Assembly: GCF_001483755.1 (NCBI RefSeq)
Contig: NZ_LQBK01000023.1
Span: forward strand, 1 to 64,000
DNA: 64,000 bases
Source: Kocuria rosea subsp. polaris
GTDB lineage: Bacteria; Actinomycetota; Actinomycetes; Actinomycetales; Micrococcaceae
Reading direction: 5' to 3'
The position numbers and the translations under genes are program-made. A model generated the notes under the pieces. That model worked only from the letters and a program-made list of their open reading frames with translations. It did no database searches and was not told the origin of the DNA. The first letter of the stretch is position 1; each line of letters begins with the position of its first letter. Positions 41,844 through 51,390 of the stretch are shown piece by piece.

Positions 41844-44800
41844 TCACCGGCGGGGCAGCAGCTCCTCACCGGGCCCGAACCGCCGCAGCACGGCCTCACC
41901 GGGCGCCCACCACAGCACGGCCGCCCAGCCGAGCACCGCTCCCGCCACGGCCGGCAGATCGGCCCGGAGCGCGCCGGGCCCGCCCGCCCAGGTCCACAGC
42001 AGCCAGGCCGCGGCGCCCCCGAGGGCCGCGGCGGCCGCCGCGACGGCCAGGGCCGGAACGGGCCGCACCCATCCCGCCAGCAGCAGCGCGCCCGCCACGA
42101 ACAGGGCCAGGGCGAGCACGGCGGCCCGCGGTCCGGCGCCGGCTGGCACCCCGTCCAGGAGCCCCGTCAGGGCGGCCCCGGCCCACACGGCCACCGCCGA
42201 GAGCACCACGAGGGCTGCGCGCCCGACCTCGTCCACGCCCGCGCGGCCCGGCACCCGCACCGCCACGACCGCGGCGAGGCGCTCCAGGCCGAGCGCGGCG
42301 AGCACCAGGAGCAGGGCCGCGGCGGCGCGCCGGGACGGCACGGCCGCCCAGAGGGGGAGCAGCAGGGACAGCGCGGCCGCCCCCAGCAGGGCGGCCCGCC
42401 GCAGCGCCCGGCGGCGGGCGGCGGCCACGTCGTCCGCCGTGACGGCCGGGACCGCAGCCCCCGCGGGCCCGGTGCGCGGGGGCGGCCGGACCCCGGTGGC
42501 GTCCCGGACGGCCGCCCACCGCCGCAGCGCGCGCCGGCCCGTGCGCAGGAGGGACAGCACCAGCGCGGCGGACGCTGCCGCGAGCAGCACGGTCCCCGGC
42601 CAGGACCAGGCCGGACCGGCGCCGGCGGCCGGGCCCGTGGCCGGCCACAGCCCGGCCGCCAGCACCACGGCGACCAGGGCGGCGCGCACCGGGACGACCA
42701 CGGTGGGCAGGAGCACCAGCACGGGCTGCAGCACCAGCAGCACCGCCTCCCAGGCGGGCCGGGGCAGGTCCGGGGTGCCGGCCAGGGCGCGGCCGAGCAC
42801 GCGCACCCCGCGCGAGGCCAGCGAGAGACGGTGGCCCGGGGCCAGCCGGTCCAGCCCGTCGGCGCCCGCGCCGACCGCCGCCCGGCCCCGTGCGGCGGAG
42901 CCGTCGCCGAGGTCCCGCAGCAGGCTGGTCTGCAGGCGGGCGACGGCGGGGTCGTCCGTCGCCGAGTCCGTGCCGCGAGGTCCGCCGGCCGCGCCGGACG
43001 CCGCACTGGACGGCGCGCCGGACGCCGGGGCGGCGCCGGGCGCCGGCAGGCCGCGCAGGAACCCGGCGACGCCGGCCGCCGCGTCGAGGCGGCCCCACCA
43101 CCAGTCGTTGGCCCGCCAGTCCCCGGCCAGGAACCCCCGGAAGTTCAGCAGCCCGGCACCGGCCAGCTTGGCGCCGGCCGGCATCCGGCCGTCGTCGGCC
43201 GTGAGCAGCCGCGCGAGCTCCCGCGGCCCCGCGCCCCGCGCGTCGAGGGCCTGCTGAAGGCGGTCGAGCACGAGCGAGTCCCGGAGGGCGGCGTGCGCGG
43301 CGGGCTCCGCGGGGGCCTGGTCCCCGCGGATCTCGCCGTAGGCCACGGGGGACACCGCGGCGGGGATCCCGGCCGCGGCCAGGAGCGGGGGCAGGTCCAC
43401 GGCGCCCAGCGCCGCGTCCCCGGCGGGGATCCTCGACCAGGGGGACGCTTCCCACACCGCCCGCCGACCCGCCCGCGCCGGGCCGTCGGCGTCCAGCTGC
43501 TGCGCCACCGCGGAGTGCAGACGCCGCAGCCCGTCCACGACCGCGTCGAGCTCCGCCCAGGAGCCCGCCGTCGGCTCGGCGCCGGCCGTGCCCAGCCAGG
43601 GGCCGACGGCCGCCGCCGGCTCGGCGGCGGGGTCCGCGAGGGCGGCGAGCACGGCGTGGAACCGCCGGTCGCGCTGGTGGCGAGCGACCGTCAGCACCCG
43701 GTAGGCGCGCTGCCGGGCGCCGGCCGCGTCGAAGCCCCCGGCCGGGCCCGGCAGGCCGGCGAGGCCCAGCTCCTCCAGGACGCGCACCCAGGACAGCACG
43801 CAGGAGGCGGCGTCGAACAGCGCCTGCGCTCCCCGCAGCACCGCCGCGGCGGAGGGCTCCTCGAGCGGGCCCCGGGAGAGCGCGTCGTAGCGCCGGAGCA
43901 GCTCCGCCCGCAAGGGCTCGAGCGCACGGGGCGGCCGGGCCCGCAGGGCGTCGCGCCGGGCCGTGGTCGAGGTGAGCTGCCACTCCGCGGGCCGGGTCAG
44001 GAGCCGGGACAGCAGGTCGGCGTCGGCCCGGGCCCGGTAGCGGAGATAGCCCCGGCGGCGCTCCTCGAGCGCGGCCCCGTCCCAGGAGTCGATCAGGGCC
44101 GCGAGCGGGTGCAGGCGGCCCCGGGCCACGAGCTGGGCGTCCAGGTAGTCGGACAGGGCCAGCACCTCGTCGTCGTCCGACTCCCGCCGGGGCAGCCGGG
44201 CGACCGTGGCGGCGAGCGTGCCCACCAGACGCGGGAGATCGCGCTCGAAGGGCACGCGGGGCTCGCGGTGGGGCGGGTCCGGGTCGAGGTACAGCAGGCC
44301 CCGGTCGGCGTGCCGCAGGGACGTCCTGGTGCGAGCGGCCTCCAGCGCCCGGTCGATGGGGATGTTGTCGAACACGCCGCCGTCCACCACGTGGTAGGGA
44401 AGCTCCGCGGGCTCACAGTGCGCGCCGAAGGCGTGGCTCAGGTCGGGGCGCCCGGCGGCCGGGCCCGGTGCCCCCCGGGGGCCCGGGGTGGGGGCGGACC
44501 ACACCGAGGCCGGCTCGAAGGCGCCGGGGAAGGAGGCCGTCGCCCGGGCCGCGTAGGCCAGCCGGGAGAGCGCCGCGGCGGCCTCCCCGGGCGCGGTGTC
44601 CCGCGCCGGGATGTCGTTGCCCAGGGGCGGGGCGGGGGCGCCGGGCTCCCGCGACGCGAAGTGGAAGTCGCCGCGCCCCTCCGCCGTCGCACTGTAGAGG
44701 GAGGGGTCGCTGTCCAGGACCGTGGCGGAGAGCTCCACCGTGACGTGCTCCGCGACCAGGTCCGGGTGGTGCTCCGCGCTGCCGTGGAGGGACCGGAGCG

Positions 44801-45350
44801 CCTCGAGCAGCCGCGGCCACAGGTAGTCGTCCCCGCGCAGCATCGAGTCCACGGGGCGCCGGCCGAGCGGGCGCAGCAGGCGGTCCAGGGCGCCGTGCTC
44901 CGCCCAGATCCGGCCGAGGGCGTCCAGGTCGGTGCCGGCGCGCTGGGCCACCGCGTGCACCACGCCGTTGAGGCCGCCGGCGCTGGCCCCGGCGAGGAGG
45001 TCGAGCTCCACCCGGTCGTAGCCGGCGTCCGCGAGCAGCCGGGCGTACACCGCCGCGCGCTCGGCCAGCCGGGGATCGGCCTCCTCCGCTGGGTGCAGGA
45101 GCACCGCGTGCAGCCGGCCCGCGCCGTCCCGGTGGAGGCGGATCCGGCGCAGCACGTCGAGCTCGGCCACCGCGCCGCCGATCCACACGGCGAGGCTCAC
45201 GCCGCCGCGCATCGCGAGGGCGAGCCGGAGGGTCCGGCCGAAGGCCGGTGCCTGCCCCGCCGTCGCGTCGGCGAGCCGCCGGGACGGCGGGAGGACCGTC
45301 AGCCGCAGGTCGCCGGGCGGGACGGCGCCGGCCGGCCGCTCAGCCGGCAA
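41844..45350 (-). CDS. patatin-like phospholipase with DUF3376 and C-terminal membrane domain
   Basis: A very long (1168-residue) patatin-like protein. Oxyanion box MRGGVSLAVWIGG (47-59), nucleophile elbow GASAGG (121-126, Ser123), and catalytic DGG (323-325, VVDGGVFDNIP). A DUF3376-like helical middle follows, then at least eight C-terminal hydrophobic segments (about 865-1150). Such proteins are presumed membrane-bound lipid acyl hydrolases. TTG start at 45350, overlapping the upstream glycosyltransferase stop by 11 nt, so it is the third gene of a coupled operon. Substrate unknown; the glycosyltransferase neighbours suggest a glycolipid. Confidence 0.88.
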   Translation of the reverse strand: MPAERPAGAVPPGDLRLTVLPPSRRLADATAGQAPAFGRTLRLALAMRGGVSLAVWIGGAVAELDVLRRIRLHRDGAGRLHAVLLHPAEEADPRLAERAAVYARLLADAGYDRVELDLLAGASAGGLNGVVHAVAQRAGTDLDALGRIWAEHGALDRLLRPLGRRPVDSMLRGDDYLWPRLLEALRSLHGSAEHHPDLVAEHVTVELSATVLDSDPSLYSATAEGRGDFHFASREPGAPAPPLGNDIPARDTAPGEAAAALSRLAYAARATASFPGAFEPASVWSAPTPGPRGAPGPAAGRPDLSHAFGAHCEPAELPYHVVDGGVFDNIPIDRALEAARTRTSLRHADRGLLYLDPDPPHREPRVPFERDLPRLVGTLAATVARLPRRESDDDEVLALSDYLDAQLVARGRLHPLAALIDSWDGAALEERRRGYLRYRARADADLLSRLLTRPAEWQLTSTTARRDALRARPPRALEPLRAELLRRYDALSRGPLEEPSAAAVLRGAQALFDAASCVLSWVRVLEELGLAGLPGPAGGFDAAGARQRAYRVLTVARHQRDRRFHAVLAALADPAAEPAAAVGPWLGTAGAEPTAGSWAELDAVVDGLRRLHSAVAQQLDADGPARAGRRAVWEASPWSRIPAGDAALGAVDLPPLLAAAGIPAAVSPVAYGEIRGDQAPAEPAAHAALRDSLVLDRLQQALDARGAGPRELARLLTADDGRMPAGAKLAGAGLLNFRGFLAGDWRANDWWWGRLDAAAGVAGFLRGLPAPGAAPASGAPSSAASGAAGGPRGTDSATDDPAVARLQTSLLRDLGDGSAARGRAAVGAGADGLDRLAPGHRLSLASRGVRVLGRALAGTPDLPRPAWEAVLLVLQPVLVLLPTVVVPVRAALVAVVLAAGLWPATGPAAGAGPAWSWPGTVLLAAASAALVLSLLRTGRRALRRWAAVRDATGVRPPPRTGPAGAAVPAVTADDVAAARRRALRRAALLGAAALSLLLPLWAAVPSRRAAAALLLVLAALGLERLAAVVAVRVPGRAGVDEVGRAALVVLSAVAVWAGAALTGLLDGVPAGAGPRAAVLALALFVAGALLLAGWVRPVPALAVAAAAAALGGAAAWLLWTWAGGPGALRADLPAVAGAVLGWAAVLWWAPGEAVLRRFGPGEELLPRR

Positions 45351-46638
45351 GGGCCGCGAACGCCCGCCCCGGCCCGGGCCGGCGGGTCAGGTCGTGCCGG
45401 AGGTCCTCGAGCGTCCCCCGCCGCTCGTGGCCCTCGTCGAGCAGCTCGGCCACGGCGTCCCGCACCTCGGCCGCGGTCAGGGCGTTGGGATCGAGCACCG
45501 TGCCCAGCCCCGCCGCCTCGAGCGCGGCGGCCCCGGCGAACTGGTCCGTGGACATCGGGAGCAGGAGCAGGGGCACCCCGGCGGTGAGGGCCTCGGTCAC
45601 GCTGTTGTTGCCCCCGTGGGAGACCGCGACGGCCGCCCGGTGCAGCAGAGTGACCTGCGGGAGCGTCGCCCGGACCAGCCAGGAGTCCGGGACGGGGCCC
45701 AGATCGGCCGGCCGGGTGGAGCCGGACGCGAGGGCGACCCGCACGTCCAGGCCGCGGAGGGCCTCGGCCACCTGGGCCAGGACGTCCCCGCGCACGGACA
45801 GGAAGCTGCCCAGGCTGAGGTAGACGACCGGGCGGTCCGAGCCGGCCAGCCACGCGGCGACCTCCGGGTCCTCCGCCTCCTCCCGGACGGCGGAGCCGAG
45901 GAACGTGTGCTCGGGCAGCGCCCTGGTGCGGTGCTCGTCGTGGAGCTCGCCCGGATAGTTGAGCAGGAGGTCGTCGCCGGTCTCCGCGAAGGCGTCGGCG
46001 CTCGCCGCGGACCCGGGGGCGATCTGCTGCAGGGCCTCGTTCCACTGCTCGGTGAACCCGTCCCGCACGGCGGAGCACAGCCGGTGCAGCGCCTCGAGCT
46101 CGGCCGGGGACGGGCGCAGCCGGCCCGGCCACGCGGGCGGGTGCCCGTAGACCTCGTCCGCCACCGTCAGGGCCGAGGGGTGGCCGAGCACCACGTCGGC
46201 GTGCCGGATCCCGGCGCCGGTCAGGGCCAGGCGCGCCGCGAAGGCCAGGTGGTCCACGACCACCTGGTCCGGCCGGACGCGGTCCACCACGCCCTGGACC
46301 CGCCGGGCCGTGCCCAGGGGGTCCCAGAGCAGGTCGTCCCGCCGTGCCCGCGCCTGGAAGGACAGGGTCTCCGCGGGGCCGCGGCGGGTGGCGGCGAAGA
46401 AGCCGCGCAGGGCCTCGTCCTCCCCGGGCGGCTGCTCCTCCGCGCGGATGACCCCGGGGTTGGAGCCGCGGCCCAGCGGCAGGAGCTCGACGTCGAAGCC
46501 GAAGCCCCGGGCGATGGAAGCTGTCGCGGGACCGGTGGCCACGACCACGCGCTCCCCGGCGTCCCGCCATGCGGTGGCCAGGGTCGCGAGGGGGTACAGG
46601 TGGGACGCGTAGTCCGGGCTGATGACGAGCAGGGTCAC
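45340..46638 (-). CDS. GT1/MGT-family glycosyltransferase
   Basis: A 432-residue UGT-type GT-B enzyme. N-terminal LLVISPDYASHLYPLATLATAW (acceptor domain), VVYLSLGSFLSVRGDVL, and the donor-binding C-terminal signature SHGGNNSVTEALTAGVPLLL (His-Gly-Gly) with MSTDQFAGAAALEAAGLG. It would move a sugar from an NDP-sugar to a small hydrophobic acceptor such as a carotenoid, lipid or macrolide. GTG start at 46638 has AGGAG upstream and overlaps the HEAT-GT4 stop by 4 nt (GTGA). Confidence 0.92.
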   Translation of the reverse strand: MTLLVISPDYASHLYPLATLATAWRDAGERVVVATGPATASIARGFGFDVELLPLGRGSNPGVIRAEEQPPGEDEALRGFFAATRRGPAETLSFQARARRDDLLWDPLGTARRVQGVVDRVRPDQVVVDHLAFAARLALTGAGIRHADVVLGHPSALTVADEVYGHPPAWPGRLRPSPAELEALHRLCSAVRDGFTEQWNEALQQIAPGSAASADAFAETGDDLLLNYPGELHDEHRTRALPEHTFLGSAVREEAEDPEVAAWLAGSDRPVVYLSLGSFLSVRGDVLAQVAEALRGLDVRVALASGSTRPADLGPVPDSWLVRATLPQVTLLHRAAVAVSHGGNNSVTEALTAGVPLLLLPMSTDQFAGAAALEAAGLGTVLDPNALTAAEVRDAVAELLDEGHERRGTLEDLRHDLTRRPGPGRAFAALAG

Positions 46639-48824
46639 GGGGTGGGGCTCCTGTCGGCCGCGCGCGCCGCCGCGTGGTCGTAGACGGAGGTGAGGGCGGC
46701 GGCCATCACCTCGATGCTGAAGCGTTCGCGGACCATGGCGCGGGCCGAGTCGGCGGTGCGCTCCGCGTCGGGGTGGGCTGCCAGGTCGAGGGCCCGGCCC
46801 ACGGCCCGGGCCAGCGCGGCAGGCTCCCGGGTGTCGACGAGCACGCCGGTGACGCCGTCCTCCACGAAGGTCGCCGGCCCGCCGGAGTCGGGCGCCACGA
46901 CCGGCAGACCGCTCGCCAGGGCCTCGACGAGCGCGACCCCGAACTCCTCCTTGAGGCTCGCACAGACGTAGGCGCCGGCGCGGGAGGACAGGCCCGGACG
47001 GCCCCGGCGCACCGCGGCGAGCCAGGCGGTCACCGTGCCGTGGGGCCGGTGCCCGGCCAGGAGCAGGCCGGCGGCGGCGGCCTCGTCCCGGGGGAGGACG
47101 GCGTCGATGCGGGCGAGCTGCTCGCGCTCGTCGAGGGAGGGGGACACCAGGTCCCCGCCCACCAGGAGCAGGTTGCACCGGGCGCGCAGTTCGGCGTCCC
47201 GGGCCCAGGCCTCGACGAGGGTGGCGGTGCCCTTGACCCGGTGCAGGCGGCCCACCGTGATGACGAGCGGCAGCCCGCGCCGCTCGGCGGGCAGGTCGGC
47301 CAGGACGGCGTCGAGCTCCGCCGGCTGGGAGCCGGTGCCGTCCCGCACCTGCTCGGCGGCGCGGTCCACGGCGCCGAGGTCGATGCCCTCGGGCACGACC
47401 GTGCACCGGGCGGCGTCCCCCGGGTCCACGGCGAGGAGCTCGCGCGCGTCCCGCGCCAGGTCCGGCCGGGGGAAGAGCACCATGTGCTCCGCCCGGGCGG
47501 CGAGGTCGGCGAGCAGGCGCACGCGGAACCACAGGTGCTCCACGTGGTCGGCGGCGCCGAACCCGGCGCGGGTCAGGGTGCCGGCTCGCTCCCGCGCGGC
47601 GACGAGCGCGTGCGGATCGGGGGCCATGGTGAGCACCCAGGGGACGCCGAGCTCCGCGGCGACGGCGGCGGCGGCCATCGAGCCGACGTCGGCCATGCGC
47701 AGGTGCAGGACGTCGACGGGTCCGGCCCGCCGGAGCACGCGCCGCAGCCCGCGCTCCGCGGCCACGCGCCGCGGCCAGGCGTCCGCCATGTGCACCGGGG
47801 GTCCGGTGAAGGGGACGACGGCGAAGACGTGTCCCGGCCCCGTGACGCGCGGCAGCGCCTCCCGGGCCTCGTCGTGGGTGCCCCGGGACGCCGTCACCAC
47901 GCGGGTGACGCCGGCGGGCGCTGAGCGGGCGCTGAGGGCGTCGCCCAGCTGGGCGAGGAGCGTGGCGATCCCGCCGTTGTCCCCCCGCCCGGAGAAGGTG
48001 AGGTCCCGGTCGATCTCCGCGTGCAGGAACGACTGCAGGACGGTCAGCCCGCCGCCGGCCGGGGCGGGGTCTCCCGCGTCGTCGATCTCCGCGAGGGCGA
48101 GCCGGGCCGTCGCGGCCAGGGGGCCGGCCGCCCGCGCGCAGGCCCGGGCGAGCTCCGCCAGGCCGGCCACGTCGCCGGAGTCTGCGTGCCACCGGTCCAC
48201 CAGGGCCTCGAGGGCGGCGCCGCGCACGTCCTCGTGCTCCGCGGGGTCGGCGGCCAGGCCCCGGAGGAGTCCGGCGGGACCCGTGCCGGGCACGAGCCCG
48301 AGGGTCTCGGTGAGCCGGGCCCGTGCCGCGGGGGCGAGAGCCCCCGCGAGGGCGTGCTCGAGGGCCGGGCCCACGGTTCCCGCGGCCGCCGGCGCCCACG
48401 CCTGCAGGGTGCGCTGGGCGAGCATGCCGGGGAAGCCGCCGCCGGCGACGAGCCCGGCCAGGGAGGCCTCCGCCCCGGACAGGGGAGCGCGGTCCGCGAG
48501 CGCCCAGGCGGTGTGCTCGCGCAGCCACGGCTCGTCGTGGCCGAGGAGCCCGGTGAGGAGGACGTCCGCCCGCGGCCCGGGCACCGCCGCCAGGGCGTGG
48601 ACCGCGGCGATGGCGGCGACCTGGTCGTCGCGCCGGTGGATCTCCGCCGCGAGCACGGGCAGGGCCTCGTCCGGGTGCTGCCGGGCGGCCGCCGGCAGGT
48701 CGTCCGCACGGCGGATGGCGTCGAGGAGGGAAGGGGCGCACCGGACGGCCTCGAGGGCCTCGCGTACCGCCGTGCCGGCGGGCTCCGCGCTGGTTCGCGG
48801 GGCGCGGGGCGCGGCGAAGGTCAT
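46635..48824 (-). CDS. HEAT-repeat / GT4 fusion glycosyltransferase
   Basis: A 729-residue two-part protein. Residues 1-240 are alternating helices of HEAT/armadillo type (AAIAAVHALAAVPGPRADVL, EPWLREHTAWALADRAPL). Residues 255-720 form a GT-B glycosyltransferase of family 4: SGRGDNGGIATLLAQLGDAL, VTRVVTASRGTH, VPEGIDLGAV, LVITVGRLHRVKGTATLVEAW, and the donor glutamates in CASLKEEFGVALVEALASGLPVVAP. The fusion is unusual. First gene of the operon with GT1 and patatin. TACCGT lies 6 nt before the ATG at 48824 (leaderless). Sugar and acceptor unknown. Confidence 0.9.
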   Translation of the reverse strand: MTFAAPRAPRTSAEPAGTAVREALEAVRCAPSLLDAIRRADDLPAAARQHPDEALPVLAAEIHRRDDQVAAIAAVHALAAVPGPRADVLLTGLLGHDEPWLREHTAWALADRAPLSGAEASLAGLVAGGGFPGMLAQRTLQAWAPAAAGTVGPALEHALAGALAPAARARLTETLGLVPGTGPAGLLRGLAADPAEHEDVRGAALEALVDRWHADSGDVAGLAELARACARAAGPLAATARLALAEIDDAGDPAPAGGGLTVLQSFLHAEIDRDLTFSGRGDNGGIATLLAQLGDALSARSAPAGVTRVVTASRGTHDEAREALPRVTGPGHVFAVVPFTGPPVHMADAWPRRVAAERGLRRVLRRAGPVDVLHLRMADVGSMAAAAVAAELGVPWVLTMAPDPHALVAARERAGTLTRAGFGAADHVEHLWFRVRLLADLAARAEHMVLFPRPDLARDARELLAVDPGDAARCTVVPEGIDLGAVDRAAEQVRDGTGSQPAELDAVLADLPAERRGLPLVITVGRLHRVKGTATLVEAWARDAELRARCNLLLVGGDLVSPSLDEREQLARIDAVLPRDEAAAAGLLLAGHRPHGTVTAWLAAVRRGRPGLSSRAGAYVCASLKEEFGVALVEALASGLPVVAPDSGGPATFVEDGVTGVLVDTREPAALARAVGRALDLAAHPDAERTADSARAMVRERFSIEVMAAALTSVYDHAAARAADRSPTP

Positions 48825-48830
48825 GGGCTC

Positions 48831-48836
48831 ACGGTA
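48831..48836 (-). promoter_or_regulatory. -10 hexamer TACCGT of the HEAT-GT4 operon (leaderless start)
   Basis: On the minus strand TACCGT, then GAGCCC, then ATG (48824). No ribosome binding site. Confidence 0.45.
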
Positions 48837-48875
48837 GCCGAGGCCCGGGTCCGCGGACAGCGGCACCGGGGATTC

Positions 48876-49856
48876 TCAGGATGCTGGGAGGCGCGGCGCG
48901 GTCCGGGCGTCGGCACGGCGGCAGAGCACGGCGAACAGCGCGCCGGAGAGGTTGTGCCAGACCGAGAACACCGCCGCGGGCAGGGCCGCGAGCGGGTTCA
49001 TGTACTGGGCGGCGAGCGCGGCGGCCAGGCCGGAGTTCTGCATGCCCACCTCCACCGCGGTGGTGCGGCGCACGGCGATCGGCTGCCGCGTCACCGCGCC
49101 CACGAGGTGGCCCAGGGCCAGGCCCAGGACGTTGTGCAGGACCACGGCCGCGAGCACGAGCAGGCCGGCCTCCACGATCCGGTCGGCGCTGCCCGAGACC
49201 ACGATCGCCACGATCAGGGCGATGGCCGCGACCGACACCCACGGCAGGACGGGCAGGGCGCGCTCGACCAGGCGCGGCGCGAGCAGGCGCACGGCCAGGC
49301 CCGCGACGACGGGCAGGAGCACGATCTTGGTGATCGACCAGGCCATGGCCCCGCCGTCCACCGGCAGGTACTGCCCGGCCAGCCAGAGCGTGAGCAGGGG
49401 AGTGAGCAGCGGGGCGAGCAGCGTGGAGAGCGAGGTCATGGCGACCGACAGCGCCACGTCGCCGCGGGCGAGGTAGGCGACGACGTTGGAGGCCGTGCCG
49501 CCGGGCGCGCAGCCCACCAGGATCACGCCCGCGGCGAGCTCCGGCGGCAGCCGCAGCAGGAACACCACCAGCAGCGCCACGAGGGGCATCACCACGTACT
49601 GCGCCGCGACGCCGAGCAGCACCGGCAGCGGCCGCCTGGCCACGAGCGCGAAGTCCACGGGCCGCAGGGTCAGGCCCATGCCGAACATGACCACCCCGAG
49701 CAGGGGGTTGATCCACCCGGTCAGTCCGCCCACGGCGCCGGGGGCCAGGAACCCCACGAGCCCGCCCACGATCACGAGGACGGGGAAGACCAGGACGGCG
49801 GTGTAGGCGCTCCGGTCGGGGGCCGTGGTCCCGGTCGCGGGACCGCCGTTCACCAT
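48876..49856 (-). CDS. bile acid:sodium symporter family (ACR3/BASS-like) membrane protein
   Basis: A 326-residue protein with nine to ten helices. Conserved elements: NPLLGVVMFGMGLTLRPVDF, GCAPGGTASNVVAYLARGDV (Na-binding crossover), and TRQPIAVRRTTAVEVGMQNSGLAAALA. BASS-family members transport organic acids such as pantoate, bile acids or sulfate-linked compounds; the substrate here is unknown. It lacks the Acr3 ARCxAMV block. The start ATG at 49856 overlaps the MBL gene's stop (ATGGTGA), so the two genes are coupled. Confidence 0.88.
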   Translation of the reverse strand: MVNGGPATGTTAPDRSAYTAVLVFPVLVIVGGLVGFLAPGAVGGLTGWINPLLGVVMFGMGLTLRPVDFALVARRPLPVLLGVAAQYVVMPLVALLVVFLLRLPPELAAGVILVGCAPGGTASNVVAYLARGDVALSVAMTSLSTLLAPLLTPLLTLWLAGQYLPVDGGAMAWSITKIVLLPVVAGLAVRLLAPRLVERALPVLPWVSVAAIALIVAIVVSGSADRIVEAGLLVLAAVVLHNVLGLALGHLVGAVTRQPIAVRRTTAVEVGMQNSGLAAALAAQYMNPLAALPAAVFSVWHNLSGALFAVLCRRADARTAPRLPAS

Positions 49857-50509
49857 CCGCGGGCCCGCCACTCGTCGAGGTGCGGTCGCTCCGCCCCCAG
49901 CGTGGTCGGCTTGCCGTGGCCGGGGTGGACCACGGTGTCGTCGTCGAAGCGCTCGAAGACGCGCTCGGTGACGTCGTCGATCAGCTGCCGGAAGTCCTCG
50001 GGGCTGTTGGTCTTGCCCACGCCGCCGGGGAAGAGGGAGTCGCCGGAGAAGATGTGCGCCGGGCCCTCGGGGTCGCGGTAGACCAGGGCGATCGATCCCG
50101 GGGTGTGCCCGCGCAGGCCGATGATCTCGAGGTCGAAGCCGTCGAACTCGGCGGTGTCGCCGTCCTCGAAGGTCAGGTCCATGGGCACCGCGATGTCGGA
50201 CTCGTCGTCGGCGCCGCACGCCGTCATGGCCTCGGAGCGGGAGCGGACCTCCTCGAGGGCGCGGACGTGGTCCCAGTGCGAGTGGGTGGTGATGATGAGC
50301 TGCAGGTTGCCGTAGGCGTTCGAGCAGTCGCCGTTGCCGGCGCCCACGAGACCGGCGATCGCGCGGGCGTCGTCGGCCGCGTCGATGAGGACCTGCGTGC
50401 CCTCGTCCTTGGACGTGAGGAGATAGACGTTGTTGTCCATCTCGCTCACGGAGATCCGGCGAATCGTGACCTCGGCGAGGTCGGTGACCTCCGTCTTCGT
50501 TGCGATCAT
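49850..50509 (-). CDS. metallo-beta-lactamase-fold hydrolase
   Basis: A 219-residue MBL protein. Metal motif THSHWDHV (His76, His78, Asp80, His81), RGHTPGSIALVYRD (third His), IFSGDSLFPGGVGKTN (bridging Asp) and VVHPGHGKPTT (last His): a glyoxalase II-like layout suggesting a thioester or hydroxyacyl hydrolase. It shares an overlapping junction with the BASS transporter, so its product may be that transporter's substrate (inference). ATG at 50509; no strong ribosome binding site. Confidence 0.9.
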   Translation of the reverse strand: MIATKTEVTDLAEVTIRRISVSEMDNNVYLLTSKDEGTQVLIDAADDARAIAGLVGAGNGDCSNAYGNLQLIITTHSHWDHVRALEEVRSRSEAMTACGADDESDIAVPMDLTFEDGDTAEFDGFDLEIIGLRGHTPGSIALVYRDPEGPAHIFSGDSLFPGGVGKTNSPEDFRQLIDDVTERVFERFDDDTVVHPGHGKPTTLGAERPHLDEWRARGW

Positions 50510-50690
50510 GAGCACGAAGGTACTCCCGCGCCCCGGTGCTGGCCAATTGCGGGGCCCGGATCGGTCCGGCCGGTGGGCACGATCGGCTCCGCGGATTGCC
50601 CCGGAGGGGTTCCGGCCGCCCGGGGACGGGCCGCCCGCTGTGTCCGACGGCACGGGGTCTGCGGTTGTCCCCGGCGCCGCACCCGGATAC

Positions 50691-50707
50691 AGTTGCGTGC
50701 GGCAACT
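50691..50707. promoter_or_regulatory. MarR operator: AGTTGC-N5-GCAACT
   Basis: Perfect 6-bp inverted repeat around GTGCG. It sits in the promoter of the MarR-MFS operon, with TTGTCC (50665-50670) as a possible -35 and GGATAC next to the left arm as a possible -10, so binding would block transcription. Confidence 0.65.
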
Positions 50708-50838
50708 AATTATCAGGGCATCCGGTGGCACCACGCCTGCGTCGTCGTCGACGCGGCTCCCGCGACGTGCGGGGGAGTGCGGACCGGGTGCCCCGTCGTC
50801 GTTGTCGCCGCGAAACGTCCCGATCCCGGAGGAGTCCC

Positions 50839-51390
50839 TTGCCCGTCTCCCACGACACCGCCGTGGAGCTGGTGCGCGACCTGCTCGAGCTGCAGCGCGT
50901 CATGAAGCGCGTGACCAAGACGGACGCCGGGGGGCGCCGGCTCAACCCCACGGCCATCGCCCTGCTCTACTACCTCGACAGCAACGGGCCGCGCCGGGCC
51001 ACGGTCATGGCCTCCGAGACCGGGCTGGGCCCCTCGGGGCTGAGCCGCCAGCTGGCCGTCCTCGAGGACGAGGGCCACGTGGAGCGCACCCCCGACCCCG
51101 ACGACGGGCGCGCCGCACTGGTGGCCATCACGGAGCGGGGCCGGGACCAGGTCCGTGCCGTGCTGGAGGAGGACGCCCAGCGTCTCGCCGCGCGGCTCGA
51201 GGGCTGGGACGAGGAGCAGGCCCGCACCAGCCGGGGCGCCATCAACGAGATCACCACCGTCTTCCTGGCCTCCCTCGGCGTGGAGCGCACCACGTCCTGC
51301 CGGGGCCCGCAGAAGCAGGACCGACCCGGCGCGGACGACGCCGACCAGGAGCACGCAGACCGAGAGCACGAGGAGCCGACCGCACGATGA
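50839..51390 (+). CDS. MarR-family transcriptional regulator
   Basis: A 183-residue winged-helix regulator: [44 protein letters not shown] (helix-turn-helix and beta-wing, about 53-96), with flanking dimerisation helices. The TTG at 50839 is selected because GGAGGAG lies 4-5 nt upstream; an in-frame start at 50725 would read through the promoter region. It overlaps the MFS gene by 4 nt (ATGA), and the AGTTGC-N5-GCAACT palindrome upstream is the likely operator. Confidence 0.9.
   Translation: MPVSHDTAVELVRDLLELQRVMKRVTKTDAGGRRLNPTAIALLYYLDSNGPRRATVMASETGLGPSGLSRQLAVLEDEGHVERTPDPDDGRAALVAITERGRDQVRAVLEEDAQRLAARLEGWDEEQARTSRGAINEITTVFLASLGVERTTSCRGPQKQDRPGADDADQEHADREHEEPTAR

Noticed and set aside
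39846-45587. Plus-strand open frame of about 1900 codons
   Set aside because: It is an antisense/frame shadow of fhs and the patatin gene: low-complexity Arg/Pro/Gly sequence without domains, a known effect of very high GC content.
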